In this document: piece after piece, positions 33,166 to 45,645 of the stretch
How positions within the stretch are numbered: position 1 is the first letter of the stretch
Layout of the letters: each line of letters begins with the position of its first letter
DNA from: Metallyticus violacea
Lineage: Eukaryota > Arthropoda > Insecta > Mantodea > Metallyticidae
DNA: 64,000 nt
Assembly (NCBI GenBank): GCA_030762175.1
Contig: CM060831.1
Location: 33,066,501-33,130,500, forward strand
Direction of reading: 5' to 3'
Program-made: the position numbers and the translations under genes
Notes under the pieces: generated by a model
Told to the model about the DNA's origin: nothing
The model's input: the letters and a program-made list of their open reading frames with translations, nothing else
Database searches by the model: none

Positions 33166-35517
33166 AGGTGGACAGACATTAACACAGTATTATGAGATAA
33201 TTCGCTCTTCTTCAGATAGAAACGCAACGGCAAATTGACCTACTCTTAACCGTTCTTTTTACTTTGTGCTTCTATCTGAAAAGGGGTGACTAGCTCGATA
33301 TTTTGAATATATCTGTGTGTGTATATAGCAAGAGTAAGCATAGGTACTATTGATGTCTTATTGCTTAGCTCTTCAGGATGAAGCTTGCAATCATTTGTGC
33401 TATGTGTGCATGAAGCCAGAAGTGCTACCTATTCATTCATCTTTTAGACCCAGAAAAACTAAGAACAAAAAACTGATTTGGGCAGCTTGAATCCAGTCGA
33501 ATTCAAGATACCGCCTATGGTACATAGAGCTAATTTTCTACTGGCGTCCCAACCAACTTAAAACTGTTGCGCTATTAATCACTTTACATTTATTTTCCTG
33601 CATTATGATAATTGCACGCTGGCGCCTATCAGCCAACATGGTCTTGTTGATACACAATCAAAATGGAACTTAATCGATAGTTTTAGATCATGGTGCTCAT
33701 GATAGTTTTTTTTCTTTCTCCTACGTTGTTTTTTTTTATTCCAATAATATCTTTTTCGATGCGACAAGGTATATAGAAAGCCTATGCTCATGTATTTCCC
33801 TGTTCACTATCTGCGGTTAGTGTAAATCGTAAAAATGGTGATCTGCAAATTTAAAATATAAAAGAAGCGGTACAACATCAAGCCGCATAATACAAAAAGA
33901 AACAAAAGGTGGCATGGAATCAATTTTCGGAGCTTTGTACCGAACTAAATTACAATATTGAATAAACTACGAGTGATTAAGAAATTGCAAGTATATTAGA
34001 GGATTGAAAATGAAAAAGAGCGGTGAAAATGGTGAAAATTGCAAAGAAGGTGTTGTAAAACTTATGTGTAATGTGACTGCAAAGCTAATTCAAGAAGAAT
34101 TATACATCAAAATCAAACCCTAACCTCTAACTCATAACTCAGAACTATTATTAATTACAAAAATTGAACAATAAATTATTACAATGAAAAAAATGAATAA
34201 TACGATTTAAATGAAAACGTAAACAAAAAATTGTAATTTGATTTTAAATTTGTTGTAAAAATAAATAAACAAAATTACTATAAATTGTTTTCATAACCTC
34301 AAATGTTCATTTGTTTTTAATTATTCAATTACAGATATTTCGTAGTCTTTGAGCCAAAACTATCAACAGTACATTCTGTCACCTGTGCTTTGATTCTACT
34401 ATCTCACTGCCTCCCAAAAGAAAGTCTTATCACAAAACATAATATAGTAGTAAATGGTAATTGTTATAATAGTATTCAGTTATTTAATTTAGATCCCAAG
34501 CGGTTCTGTTTGAAATAAAACTATTTCAAAACAACTATTTTTTATCAAAATGTTACAAAATAAAGAGCATACCGTTACATGTACATATTTTCTGTACATA
34601 GAATTTACTTTTGTTTATCATTCATAAATGAAATGCAAATACGAAATGAGTAACGCCTCTCTTGAATCTTGAAGTGGAAATCCGAGTAGGAGGTATGCTT
34701 GGCTTATTTATTTATTAATCAACAGAATAGGCAGAAATATTTCCTGCTCATGCGTAAATTAAAGTATATTTAATATAGCCTATAATTTGTACATAATTTA
34801 AATTTAATGTAACATAACTTTGTTGAGCTCAAAAGAAAGGTAAAAGAAGAATTTTCTTCTTGCTTAACGTTTTTCTTGTATGGAGTAACTGCTGTACTGG
34901 CGGTACACACCCCTGACTGTCTCCAACTGCACCGTTTAATTACTGTCCGGGACAACTATGTAGTTCCTCATTATGTGGTGTTTTCTGGCCCGGTTGTTCA
35001 ACTGTCAGTATTAGAAGGCGGACCGGCAAAGGAAGGAGTGGGCCGTATACCGCGAAGTACTGTTTCAATTGCTTCTTCTGCACGTGCAGAACACTTGCTC
35101 GCGAGTTGCTCTCCCATTTCTTCCGAAATCAGAGTTCATAGAAAAACTGTCATGAAATGCACATTTGGAGATGAAAATAAAACGATCGTAGCGATGAATA
35201 TTTAGTTTTCCCTTTTTTTCTACTTCAGTTCCCCTTACTAAATGTGTAATTAATATTCCAAAAATCTTAAAATACAATTTATGCCATGATAGCACTTTAT
35301 TTTGAACGTTTTCCCCCTTTGTTTAGCATTTTTCGTCGTAGTTTTCTGCTTTTCGTGATCATATCATCCCACCTATTTGTTTGAGTCTCGCTTCACACAG
35401 CCGTAATCCCAAGGATGAGGTACTTATGATATATCCATGTTTCACATTAGATAGTATATTTTTTAAATATTTCATGATTTTTTCAAAAATTTATCATAAG
35501 TACATGAACGTTTGAGC

Positions 35518-35519
<2 letters not shown>
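33166..35519. other. AT-rich stretch, unassigned
   Basis: A 109-codon plus frame at 34876-35205 is the longest here; no domain was recognised, and a 76-codon minus frame overlaps it. A perfect 11-bp inverted pair, ttcagatagaa/ttctatctgaa, lies at 33211-33280. No transposon was recognised. Confidence 0.4.

Positions 35520-35559
<40 letters not shown>
35520..35559 (+). repeat. (AT)n microsatellite
   Basis: A pure dinucleotide run of about 20 units. Confidence 0.97.
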
Positions 35560-35563
<4 letters not shown>

Positions 35564-35567
35564 ATTT

Positions 35568-35699
35568 TTAAAATGTTGTGTAAAAATTGCCTTTATTTAA
35601 TTTAAAGTAATTATTAATGTTCCATTTATTTTTAAAAATGTTGTGTAAAATTGCCTTTATTTAATTTAAAGTAATTATTAATGTTCCATTTATTTTTAA
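35568..35699 (+). repeat. 65-bp tandem duplication
   Basis: A block starting aaaatgttgtgtaaa, running through ttgcctttatttaattta to ccatttattttta, occurs twice in a row at a period of 65 bp. The only clear difference is one A. It lies immediately beside the microsatellite, so it is recent. Confidence 0.93.
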
Positions 35700-35824
35700 A
35701 GCAAAAATTCTTTTACTTTTTGTATGTGAGTACAAATGCTTTAAAACTAAAACAAGTCTTTGCAATTGGAAGCTGTATTATCATGTATATACTAAACGTT
35801 ACTTTTAATTGCAAAAAATAAAAA

Positions 35825-35905
35825 TAAACTATTCACGCATGGGTAGGAAACGAACTTCGGCAGACACATTGCTATAACCACCAGCGTACGTCTACCACGG
35901 AGGAA
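35825..35905 (-). mobile_element. weak tRNA-like SINE head
   Basis: The minus strand reads ccgtggtagacgtacgctgg with agttcgtttcctacccatgcg further along, resembling A and B boxes. The match is poor and no body was recognised. Confidence 0.3.
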
Positions 35906-37680
35906 CTATGACTGGTGTTGCTAAAAGCTGCAAGACCCAGACACACAGCTACATGAATCGAGCGCTAAACCGAGCAAATGAATGCTTCGAAAGGCTGTAC
36001 CATTTTCCACGAAACTTAGAATCAGTAGACTAGTGAATTTTTATGTGCGTTTTTAAGATTCCATTAAGTAATTATGAAGTATGTTCGAATGAATAGCATA
36101 GAAAATTATTAAGTACTGAAAAATGTGCGCGAAAGTTAACACCTGTTTCTATTAATAAAAAGTAAACAAAATATTTAACATTTCGCTCTTTCTAATGTTC
36201 CCTGCCATTCATTGAAATGTGCCTTCATAATTACAGCTTCATTATTTAATGGGAATCTTAAAACACGCTATACCTACTAGCTATAGTTTCTGAAAAATGG
36301 TATATGATTGGTATCTCCTTTTGCTGCATTATTGATAAAATGTTGCTTTCTAAATATTTTAATAACCTTTATATAATGTGAAAAATATAATAATATAACA
36401 ATGCCCATGCATTATTGTATCTGTGGTGTAATGTAAAGGAAATTATATCATTTTTTTTTTTAGTAATTTGAAAATTTAATTTCTAATGTAAAGCATTCCT
36501 AAGTCATGAGCAGAGGCGTGTTATTTTAATATTAAAGATAAACGCAAAGAATGTTTTACAGCTACAGCTGGTATTTTCTCCATGTTTCGTAATATTAATA
36601 AATGATCTATAGCTAAAAAAAGCTACGCGAATTTTTACGAATTCCTGGTTTTATCAAGAAGGTGCTTATTTGTGCGATAAACGCGAAATATGTATAGAAG
36701 TTAGATTAACAGATAACAGAACACGGAGAAATAAAAGAACAAATAATAAAGACATAAAAGAAATAGAGAAAAATGAAGACCTAAATCCAATTAACATTAA
36801 AAAAAGGTGAGAATTGTAATGTCTTCTTCTGTTCCTCTTATTCTTTCTTGTTCTCTTCCCTCTGTATTTCATTCTCTTTTCTTCGCCCTCATTATTCTAC
36901 TACTTCTTTCAATTCGGGGGTTTTTTTTTTCTCTGTTCTTTAAACTTGTTTGTCTTCTTATTTCGTTGCGAACAAAAAATAATATACGAGAATGATAGAT
37001 GGACATTTTCATTAAGTTATTGCAATTTGTTTTGGAAATGTTAAATCGTTATACATATAATTATTAGAAATGTTAATAGGTTTCGCATAAAAACACAAAA
37101 GTAATGATTGCTGGCCGTACACTTAGAGAGTATTTAGTGAATATCAAGGATTTTGTGTGAAACTGCACCTAACGGAAGTATTTATCTGCTGAAAATATGT
37201 GTGAAAAACGTTTCCTGATAAAACAAAAAGAAAAATTAAAAACGTCCACAGACAGTTTAATTTCTAATACTTCGGCCCAAGAATATTACACTTAACCAAT
37301 TTTCTTGTATTGCAATTTAATATAAAATTTAAACTTCATACAAAGCAAACTACTAGACTTTCTTTATTTTTACCAAATATTAAGCACAGTCCTACTTCAA
37401 GAAGGTAAAGCAGAAAAGAGTTAAACCAAAGTGATGTATTTAAACCTGACAAAGGAAAAGGAGAAATGAAAAAAAGAAAATTTAGAATGTTAGATGGAAG
37501 CAGAAAAAGTGGCACGCAAGAAGGAGAAACCGTAATCTCTGAATAAGGTCAGATGTCATCTCTGGAGATGAGATTTCATCAAGGAGAGCACCAGTAATAA
37601 TCTTTATGATAAAAACGTGAGCAATAAAAATGAATTAAATACAGCCGCCATGCCAACTCAGGAATCGTCGCTGTTAGAAC
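35906..37680. other. AT-rich stretch, nothing recognised
   Basis: Only short frames. A pyrimidine-rich tract at 36815-36960 causes hydrophobic frames. Confidence 0.5.
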
Positions 37681-37681
37681 A

Positions 37682-37918
37682 TCATGGTTGACTGATTTTA
37701 ACAAGAGGTAATTCTGGATATGCATCTGTAAACATGGCAGGTGTTTTCGAATTATCTTCTGGAAAACAAGTCGCTACACATGAGAGATTTAATGCAACCA
37801 TTTGGTCGGTACACGCGGCCATTGTCACACTCGCTTTAAATTGATTTTTTTTTTTTCCTATTTCTGCTATGTCAGTATTGTCTATTTCAACAAAGACGTA
37901 CTGGTAAAAATAAAAATA
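37682..37918 (-). other. open frame with acceptor-like border, unrecognised
   Basis: On minus, a tttttaccag sequence (rc of 37901-37910) is followed by an open frame with YVFVEIDNTDIAEIGKKKN, then ALNLSCVATCFPEDNSKTP and FTDAYPELPL, to a stop at 37682. The composition looks protein-like, but I recognise no family. The hAT element begins just upstream and is not part of the frame. It may be a decayed or real exon, or chance. Confidence 0.3.
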
Positions 37919-37926
37919 GCCTAAAT

Positions 37927-38586
37927 CAGCGGTTCTCAAACTGTGATCTGTGGACCCCACTAGGCCATTCCAAAGAGTTCACGAAACATGAAGTACTGTT
38001 GACAGAATGCTATATTGAATTATAGATACAAGCAATGAATCAGATGAAAATAGAATATAATAATACATTATGATTTGTATTTATTAAGTTAGAGTAAATT
38101 GGTATAAAATTAAAGGCGACTTCCGGAGGAAGCTTTCAAGGTAAACCGAAAACGTAGACCAGGCAGAAAGCTTTGTACGGTCACGTTTCTTTGACAACAT
38201 CCATATTTCGGCAGCGAACTGCGTAGGTTGGGGCTCGCCTGCTTCAGATTGTCCGCACTAAAACCATTTGGAAAATGTAAAGTCAGAGCTCAGAATACAA
38301 ATGTCTCCTATTGAGCCGGATATATAACGACTTTTAAGTGAAATACAGCGTCATTCCGTTTTTTAAGAAATTAAAACTACTGGTTAATATGTACCATCAT
38401 GTATTAATATTATTATTAATATAAATGCTTTATGCGTTTTGTATACTTTTTAAATGTAATATTAATGCTATGATTATTACTATTGTGTAAGAGCACACAC
38501 TACAATAAAAATGCAAATATTGAAAAAACGACCATTTATTTGTTCATATCTAAATTGTGTAAGCCAAAGGTAAAATAATTTTAAAA

Positions 38587-38629
<43 letters not shown>

Positions 38630-38699
38630 GAATGAAAATTTAGAATTTAGAGAGTTAAAATTTAGAGATCCCTAGTTAAGGACGATTTGAGAGTCGCTG
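37927..38699. mobile_element. non-autonomous hAT element (MITE) with perfect 8-bp duplication
   Basis: The left end reads CAGCGGTTCTCAAACTGTG and the rc of the right end CAGCGACTCTCAAATCGTC. These are hAT-type TIRs starting CAG with the common GGTTCTCAAACTGTG core. The 8-bp target word gcctaaat stands at both sides (37919-37926 and 38700-38707), as expected for hAT integration. The element is 773 bp long with no transposase frame, and contains a (TA)n run at 38591-38627. It must have been mobilised by a transposase made elsewhere. Confidence 0.95.
38591..38627 (+). repeat. (TA)n microsatellite inside the hAT element
   Basis: A dinucleotide run of about 18 units, located near the right TIR. 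Confidence 0.97.
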
Positions 38700-38707
38700 G
38701 CCTAAAT

Positions 38708-40384
38708 AATTTACATTCTTTCAACCGTATAATTTTACTTTACAATATATTATTTAAAATACTACGAGATATTAAAGGTTCAATAAGTCTCGCTGAGAAT
38801 GAGTAAAGTGTATCTTCTGATGTTAAAACTCCCACGCGATAAGTTTGCACTTGAAGTTTTATAAGAAAAATGTTCAGTGAGAGATATAGAACATACTCCG
38901 CATGCGCACATCCTTCTTCTGTAGCAAGTATAATTTCTAAGAAAACATGTTCTGTGCTTGAGCGACAAAAGTATGCTCGTGTAATAAGTGAAAGTGAAAT
39001 TGTTTATATGGCATTTTCAGTTTCTGTAATTAGATATTTTCAAGCTAATAGGTATTCATTGAGTACTAGAATACGGTGTACAGTTTAGTTTACATTTTCT
39101 GGTAGTGGTCTGAAAGGCAAATGTCATAGTGGATAGTAAAAAAGCCGCCTCTGGCTATGTGACGTAAATTGAGTGCAGAGGTGTCTTGCGTTAGCTCTTT
39201 CACTTCGTGGAAATCATTCAACCTTTTATTTTTTATTAGAGCGCTTTTCAATCTAAAATAGGCGGTATTAAAGTACTGTATTCAATTATACACTCTCTGC
39301 AGGAAAATTAAAAGCACATTAACTGTACAACATTGTAATAGTGCTTTCTATAGTTTTTCATTCGCTTTTGGCCTCTGATTTTCCATTATAACTTTCATAC
39401 TAATAAACATAAATTAGTGACATTTGATACAGACATATCTTGGTATTAGATTTCATAGCAAATGTTGAAAAAGTTGCTATAGCATCAGCCATGCCTGTAT
39501 ATGGCTGTAATGTTATGGAAGATTTTCGTGTACACATGTGAAAATATTCTCAGTTTCCTGCAAATGTCCTTAGCTATTGTGATATATTTTCTCAGCATGT
39601 CCCATTGAGAAATAAAGTAGGTGAAGGTGATCTTTTGTTCAAAGTCCTTTAGAAACGACACAAACTTCAAAGAAGGGGGGGAAAATCACACCAAATTCAT
39701 ATTTCTGTATTACAAAACATTTAAAATTATGTTTTGCACTAAGTTTGGCTGCAAATACTTTACTAAGGCATTCTTTACTGAAATTATAGTAAAAATTATA
39801 TAGTTTAAAAATTTGGAGTAACTTACAATATTCCACAATTTGTAGAGTACAAATTTAAATCTCTGTGTAGATCGGTGTTATTTTTAGGCTCCATTTTCAG
39901 AATTTTCATTTTTAGCACACAAAAAACTGCATTTGAAACCTAACAATATGTAAATAATAAAAACAGATATAGTTTTAAAATAATTGTAAGAGAGCTAAGG
40001 ATAATTGATGGGTTTTGACTATGAGATATTCAGATCAAAATTGCTATGAAATAGCAAACATTTCGTCGCACACAACAGCTTTTAAAAAGTCCTAACATTT
40101 ATTATAAATATATAACTAAAATTAGTATATCTAAAACGATTAGCAATAAATAAAAAATTGTACTGGATGCATATCTTTAATATATAAATACATTACAGAT
40201 GATTTTTTTTTAAATTATAATGTAATCCACTCTTTGCTTTTGTATAAGAATGTACGTTTACTCCCCGACGGGATGCTCCACCGAACTCTTCTGATTCACT
40301 GCAGCAGCATTATCTCAACTTCGAGGTAAAGGAATTAGCAACTTGGATTCAGTAATTAGAACGATACAGTCCCGTCGAACAGTT
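38708..40384. other. AT-rich stretch, nothing recognised
   Basis: Short frames on both strands (for example 38780-38968 minus, 38870-39088 plus) lack domains. Confidence 0.5.
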
Positions 40385-40870
40385 GTAGGTGTTTAACTTT
40401 AGGTAACACTTGGGACTCGCACCGGGAAGCTCCCATCCATTCTGGTCTGGGCTTTTCGTGGTTTTCGCTGGTTGCTTAGGCACATGTTGATATGAATCTT
40501 TCCTTTTCACGAATTTTCTGCTCTTCCGTTCAATCTCATTTCATCCGTTGGCTGTTACATTGTCGAAAGTGCCAGGTGAGGTGGAGTGGTGCTGTGTGTA
40601 GTGGGCGGTGACTTGCGCTTTGAAAAAAAGGTTTCTGACCCTGCATCTGAGTAGAAGAGACCCTTCTGAGGGGCCCTTTTAGTGGGGCCCGCCTGCATTG
40701 GGGTGTTCTGTTTGGAAACAATGTTGTGGACCGCGTCTATGACCATACCTTAAGCCCTTGGACTTTGTCCGCCCTCATCTCATCCCTTCCTCCCGAAGTG
40801 TCCCTATTGGGAGCATAGGAACAAACGGCCAGCCTTTGAGAACGGCGGAAGTACCGGAACATCCCCCAAC
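40385..40870 (+). mobile_element. SINE-C copy, nearly full length
   Basis: The plus orientation starts with the head-derived gggactcgcaccgggaagc. Then come the ttcgtggttttcgctggttg, tcaatctcatttcatccgtt and gtgccaggtgaggtggagtg segments, the gcggtgacttgcgcttt block and the 3' end with ctattgggagcataggaaca. It is the best guide to the order of the SINE-C body in this window. Confidence 0.8.
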
Positions 40871-41844
40871 CCTCCATTATTTCTTGTTAACGTAACATAT
40901 AAGGTACATTTTTAATTTGTATTATATTAATTGAGATTTATTAACTACAAACTGTAATAATTTTTATTTAAATTATTTACAATTTAATTAGTATAGTTTG
41001 AATCTTTCATGTACAAATAATAATGTGCTTTCTGTTAAGTGTTAACTTATTTCATGATTATGGAATCGGAACCCAAATGAAGATTAAAACTCTTTCCTCC
41101 TAAACATACTGTATTGCAAAAAAAAAAAAAATGAATAACCAAATAAAAAAAAAAAATAAAACGGAGGAAAAAATGGAAACTATAGTAAAGGTATATTGTT
41201 TGAAATAGTATTCACAATTTTTTGGGCCTCGTGTAATCCTTCGCAAAGAGCACTGTCCCAGTTAAATCGCCTTCTAATGTTGCACACGCGAAAGTGCCAT
41301 AGCATATATGCACGCAACAATAGAAACACGAAGATTGGAGCTGCACTTGATAATTTTCGTGCTCATTCGAGGAGTACTAGTAATTGAATACTGGTTCTTG
41401 ATATCGCTTTATAGCATGTATTGAGTACGAAGGTAATTTAGAATGTAAATTATACCTTACAATCGCAGATAAAGACAATTTTATTTATGTGTCACGCGTT
41501 GTGCAATTGAAAACTTAGGTCATGCTCTGCATATTCACCATCATTTCTTTGGGAATAAAGATTCCCTTCACTTGTGACAGAAATTATTAACTATAATTGA
41601 ACTGCACTTTTCATTCCCTCATTGTTGGGTCTTTGTTTTGTTTTGTTGACTAACTGTAACAATTATAAGTTCGTTGGTGGATATGGTTCTATCTTCTGTT
41701 CACATCTTTGGAGTTACTGAATAAGGTTGGAGCGAGTAGCGACTCTTAAAACACATCGACTTATATACCGTTGCATATGAAGACAAATTAAACCTATGCA
41801 AGTCCCAGCTGCAAGTCGTCTGCAGCCGCAACTCTAGGCTATTA
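40871..41844. other. AT-rich stretch, nothing recognised
   Basis: A runs occur at 41120-41133 and 41146-41156. No element was seen. Confidence 0.5.
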
Positions 41845-42125
41845 AGGATTGGATTGCACTGTTCTATACCAGACGCCGGGTAGAAATATTTCCAAAGCGC
41901 AAGCCCCCAACACACCTCACATAGTACCAGCCCATCTCGTTTGGCATTGTCAATCCTGTAACAGAATCAACGGAATGAAACGGAACTTTCTTGCAAAGTA
42001 CATCCAACACTCAACTAAGCGACTAGAGAAAACCACGAAAATCCAAGGCCAGGATAGTTGGCCCCAAGATATCTCTCCAAATGTGAGTCCCAAGATTGAG
42101 TTTGAGCCAGCCCGCTCGGTTCTAG
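41845..42125 (-). mobile_element. SINE-C copy
   Basis: It shares gcgcaagcccccaacacacc, gaaaaccacgaaaatccaag and the head-side block ccaagattgagtttgagcc with other copies. An open frame of 157 codons (41849-42322) runs through it by chance and extends beyond; it shows no domain. Confidence 0.7.
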
Positions 42126-43554
42126 ACTTCCTCAGATATATCGCTCCAGAAACCACCTTTTGCCGGGTTCAGGTCTTTGTGTCGAAGAACCTCAAGTTCA
42201 GAGACCAGAGTTCCCAAGGTTATAAGGGAAACAAGCTCAGAATTTCACAGCAGATGAATGGGGGTCATTCAATGGAACCGACAGATGTCTTGACCTTCAA
42301 TGGAATCTCAGTCAGCTATTAAGATGAAGTGAACATGGGAAAAGGTGAAACGATGGAGGAACGTGCAGTGTTGAGGGAAACGCAAACCTTGAGGGGGAAA
42401 ACAAGGCGTAAATCCTGATACGCACTCACAGTAGCCCATCTAAATGAAATTACATTGTCATCATTAGCAGCATCAATTGTTGTCTTTTGCACAAATTCAT
42501 TGTTAACAACTCATTTGCAGCTTCCTTGGCTGAGTGGGTTCTACCTCCAGGGAATAAAGCAGATATATCAATATCATTTCTTTTAAATTTGACTGTAAAA
42601 TGTAACCTGTTTTTTGAACTTCCACGTTCTTAAGCTACTACAAACAGAGTTTGCAGATATGTCAGATTAAAAATTTAGATAATTGAAGAGACTACCTTAA
42701 ATTAATATAACTTTATTGGTGAATAAAGTCATATTTATTAGTTTAGTATTTCCTTAAATGCACCAATATATGCCAAACAAACGCGATATACCTCCATGGT
42801 GTGATGTGCGTGTGGAATGTTTCTTCCTAGGGACGGCCTGTCAATAAGAGCCAGGTGGAACCGGCCTCGCCCCAAAGAAGATGCTAAAAATGTTTAATTT
42901 TCTTTTCTGCTGGTCAATTTTTAAAACAAAAAATCCACGAAAATAGCGGTGTATAACTGAGTAGTTCTTAATTGTATCTCACACAAAAGCGCATTTCCTT
43001 TCTACTGTTGTAGTGGACCTCCTTTAGTGAGGAAAGCTCATGTGCCAGACCGCAACGCTTTAAGTTTATACCTTCATGGGCCAGGAAAGACTTACAAGGA
43101 CTTATATTTGTCTTCTTCCAAAATGGGTTAGTCTTTCTCCTGCTTATTTCTGCGTTCTTTTTGGCCAGCAGGAAGAAGGCCCATATCCGACGCTCGGAAC
43201 TCTCTCTTTTCTTAGGAACCAGATCTTGAGGGGTTATGGACATCACACATAACTGACTAGCGTTGTTTTGTTTGGAACTGGGTGACTTGTTTACCACTGA
43301 AAAAGACTTTCACAGTGTTAATTGTAAGTTACAAAAAAATATATATAAATAAATAAAAAAAAAAATTAAAGACTCCGTTTTCGCATCTAAGTTTAACTGT
43401 TAAGTTGCAAGTGAAACAATTTGGACCTCGTCAACTGAAAGCTACAGAAGCTTACTCAACAAGAGGGCAAAAAATTAAGAAGGTGATTTTTATGGTTTGA
43501 AAAAAAAAAGTCCTGGCTGACAGCGTGTGAAGTGAGAAACGTTTTTGTCTATAG
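42126..43554. other. unassigned stretch
   Basis: A 109-codon minus frame at 42968-43297 has no recognised domain. The rest is ordinary AT-rich DNA with A runs at 43362-43371 and 43500-43509. Confidence 0.4.
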
Positions 43555-43890
43555 ATTAGAAAAGAAATAGAAAGGGCAAATTTCGTTTCTGTACTGGCCG
43601 ACACAAACACAGACAGATATTACATGCAGTCACAATTTGTTGTGATATTTCGATACATCAGTGGGAGTAATCCGGTTAAAAGATTCATAAAATGCATTGC
43701 TGTTTCTGAATTGACTGCAGAAGGCTTAAGGCGTACTTTAACAGCTGAATTAAAAGAGTTCCGTATAAACCAGAAGTTTATTGCACAAACGTACGATGGC
43801 GCTGCAGTTATGAGAGAATGTCGGGAAGGAATTTAAGTGTGGATAAAAGAGACCTTCACCCAAGCCATTTGGGTATGCCCCTGGCCCACC
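43555..43890 (+). pseudogene. hAT transposase fragment (DUF4371 type)
   Basis: The plus frame reads EIERANFVSVLADTNTD, then FVVIFRYISG, then TAEGLRRTL and AQTYDGAAVM. These match the DUF4371 region of ZMYM-like hAT transposases, where a VxADETTD motif carries the first catalytic D and YDGAxxM follows. A stop occurs after MRECREGI, and a degenerate VWIKETFTQAIWV continues to about 43890. Upstream and downstream parts are missing, so it is a fragment of an inactive element. It is not clearly related to the hAT MITE at 37927. Confidence 0.75.
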
Positions 43891-44370
43891 CTTTTACAAG
43901 AGCCACAAGCCACCACTGTTTCTTTCACACAGTGGTGTTATTCGTGTGGTATTCTGACTTACAAATGATCGCTCCTTAATAATCCCTCGCAATGAATACC
44001 TAACCCAGGACCTTTTGCTAGCATGATAACGAAGCAGGCGGCATCGGAGTCACTGCGATCTATCCGGGGATATGTGGACTAAAAGTAACATTGGAGAAAA
44101 CGGTGTTGCAAGACGAGGTGCAGCACTTTTCGTACCGTCTAACTTATAGATATGGGAAATATATTATTCAATTTTTTCTTAGTTTTAACTGATTTAAAAA
44201 TCCACCATGAATACGTGCAAACAAGCTGTTTATATGAATAGAACTGAACAAGGAACTAGTAATGAGATTTTGGATATTTCTTTTATGGTTGACTTTAAAT
44301 ACAATGTAAGAAAGAGAAACAAAGTACTAATAATGATGTTTTGGAAAGTAGTTAAGAGTACAAGCTACTT
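43891..44370. other. unassigned stretch
   Basis: A 71-codon plus frame at 44207-44422 runs into the SINE-C fragment and has no domain. Confidence 0.4.
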
Positions 44371-44371
44371 C

Positions 44372-44462
44372 CACGCCGTGGATCCTCCATTTCTCCTGGA
44401 ACTGCGCCCATTGGGGGCATAGGCACAAATGGCCAATCGCGAGCAAGGCTCAAATACCGAAA
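44372..44462 (+). mobile_element. SINE-C 3' fragment
   Basis: gcccattgggggcataggca and caaatggccaatcgcgagc match the 3' end of the copy at 40385-40870. The rest of the element is absent. Confidence 0.7.
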
Positions 44463-44882
44463 TATGCTCTTCCGTCCCAAACAATCTAATCTAACTATGA
44501 TATTTAATGTTCAATAGAATTTAACAGTCATAAAATATATAACAATATAATTGAATGTTACTAACCTCCAACTGTAAGATATATCATTTGCGTATGAATT
44601 AATATTTCAAAATGTGCACTTGAATATTATATTCTGAAAATAATTAAGTATTAATTTAATCTTATATACTTTACAGCTAATAGAGACAAGTCAAAACAAT
44701 CACTGACTTAACAATGAGTATTTAACATACAAAATTCTCTTACAAACTTTTCCCGTGTAACAAACTATGGTTGAGAATTCGTTAAGAAAATAGCTGCAAA
44801 ATGGACCATAACAACAGTAAACTAGGCTAAAGCTATCACAATCAAAACTTCACTGCAAGACAGTTAAAAAATAAACATTTAG
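44463..44882. other. AT-rich stretch
   Basis: Nothing was recognised. Confidence 0.5.
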
Positions 44883-45645
44883 AAGGCATTGTTACACATG
44901 ACGGTTTTGTAACCAAATAATCAACATCTTCCCGTTAATGTCATTTCAAATTTTGGCTTGGAAGTGTACTGCAAGGAAAAGCCACAAAATGCGGCCATAG
45001 AAAGATAACTTTGCAATAAGGTAGGAGATTGGTGTATAATTTCAACGTGGTTATTAAATAATATTAACTATTAATTTAATACACACAACGAATAATTTTG
45101 ATCTTGAAAATAGTAAATCAGCAATATATATTGCAAAATGTTCATGCTCTCAAAATATTACCCTAATATATTAAAAAAATATTATACAAAATAGCATGGG
45201 CACAAGCATTACACACACCTTCCTCTTAAACAACAGATAAAAAAATTTCATACGATATCATAATTAAATGATATTCATTAGTTTGCAAATCCAAATTCCC
45301 AGCTCATTAAGATCATTACAAAAGGCCATCTTAATCCAACATAAACACATACATGTTACTACATTAAAATAAAACTTTAAGATATATGACGCTTAAGTAC
45401 AAAGCTTTCTCTTCGGGGAAGCCTCCGGGCCTATCAACTTTGAAGAGAGGGTTGAAAAGAGGTATAATCATGCTATACCAAATCAGAACGAATACGTCAT
45501 AGAATGATTGAACTTGCGATAGGCGAGGAACTAATCGTTAGCTGAGGAACCATCCTGACGTATCCAGGTGAACAGATAGCGGTAGGGAGAGAAGGTATGA
45601 GGCAAGAAGGAAATGCGCGCAAAAACAGCACAGTATACAATATGT
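44883..45645 (-). repeat. repeat E, copy 2 (with internal AT-rich insertion)
   Basis: It aligns with 4900-5465 through ggttttgtaacc, attaagatcattacaaaagg, the gaagcctccgggcc region, gcgataggcgaggaac and gaggcaagaaggaaatgcgc. About 230 bp at roughly 45050-45280 have no counterpart in copy 1. On minus, a frame with AYRKFNHSM and SKLIGPEASPKRKLC mirrors SRLSKFWHAM and SKLLGTKASPKGKLC of copy 1, but it holds stops. The family is unclassified. Confidence 0.6.

Noticed and set aside
41849..42322. Longest open frame in the window (157 codons, plus strand)
   Set aside because: Its first half is a SINE-C copy in antisense, and the rest has no domain. Length alone is explained by the GC-richer repeat.
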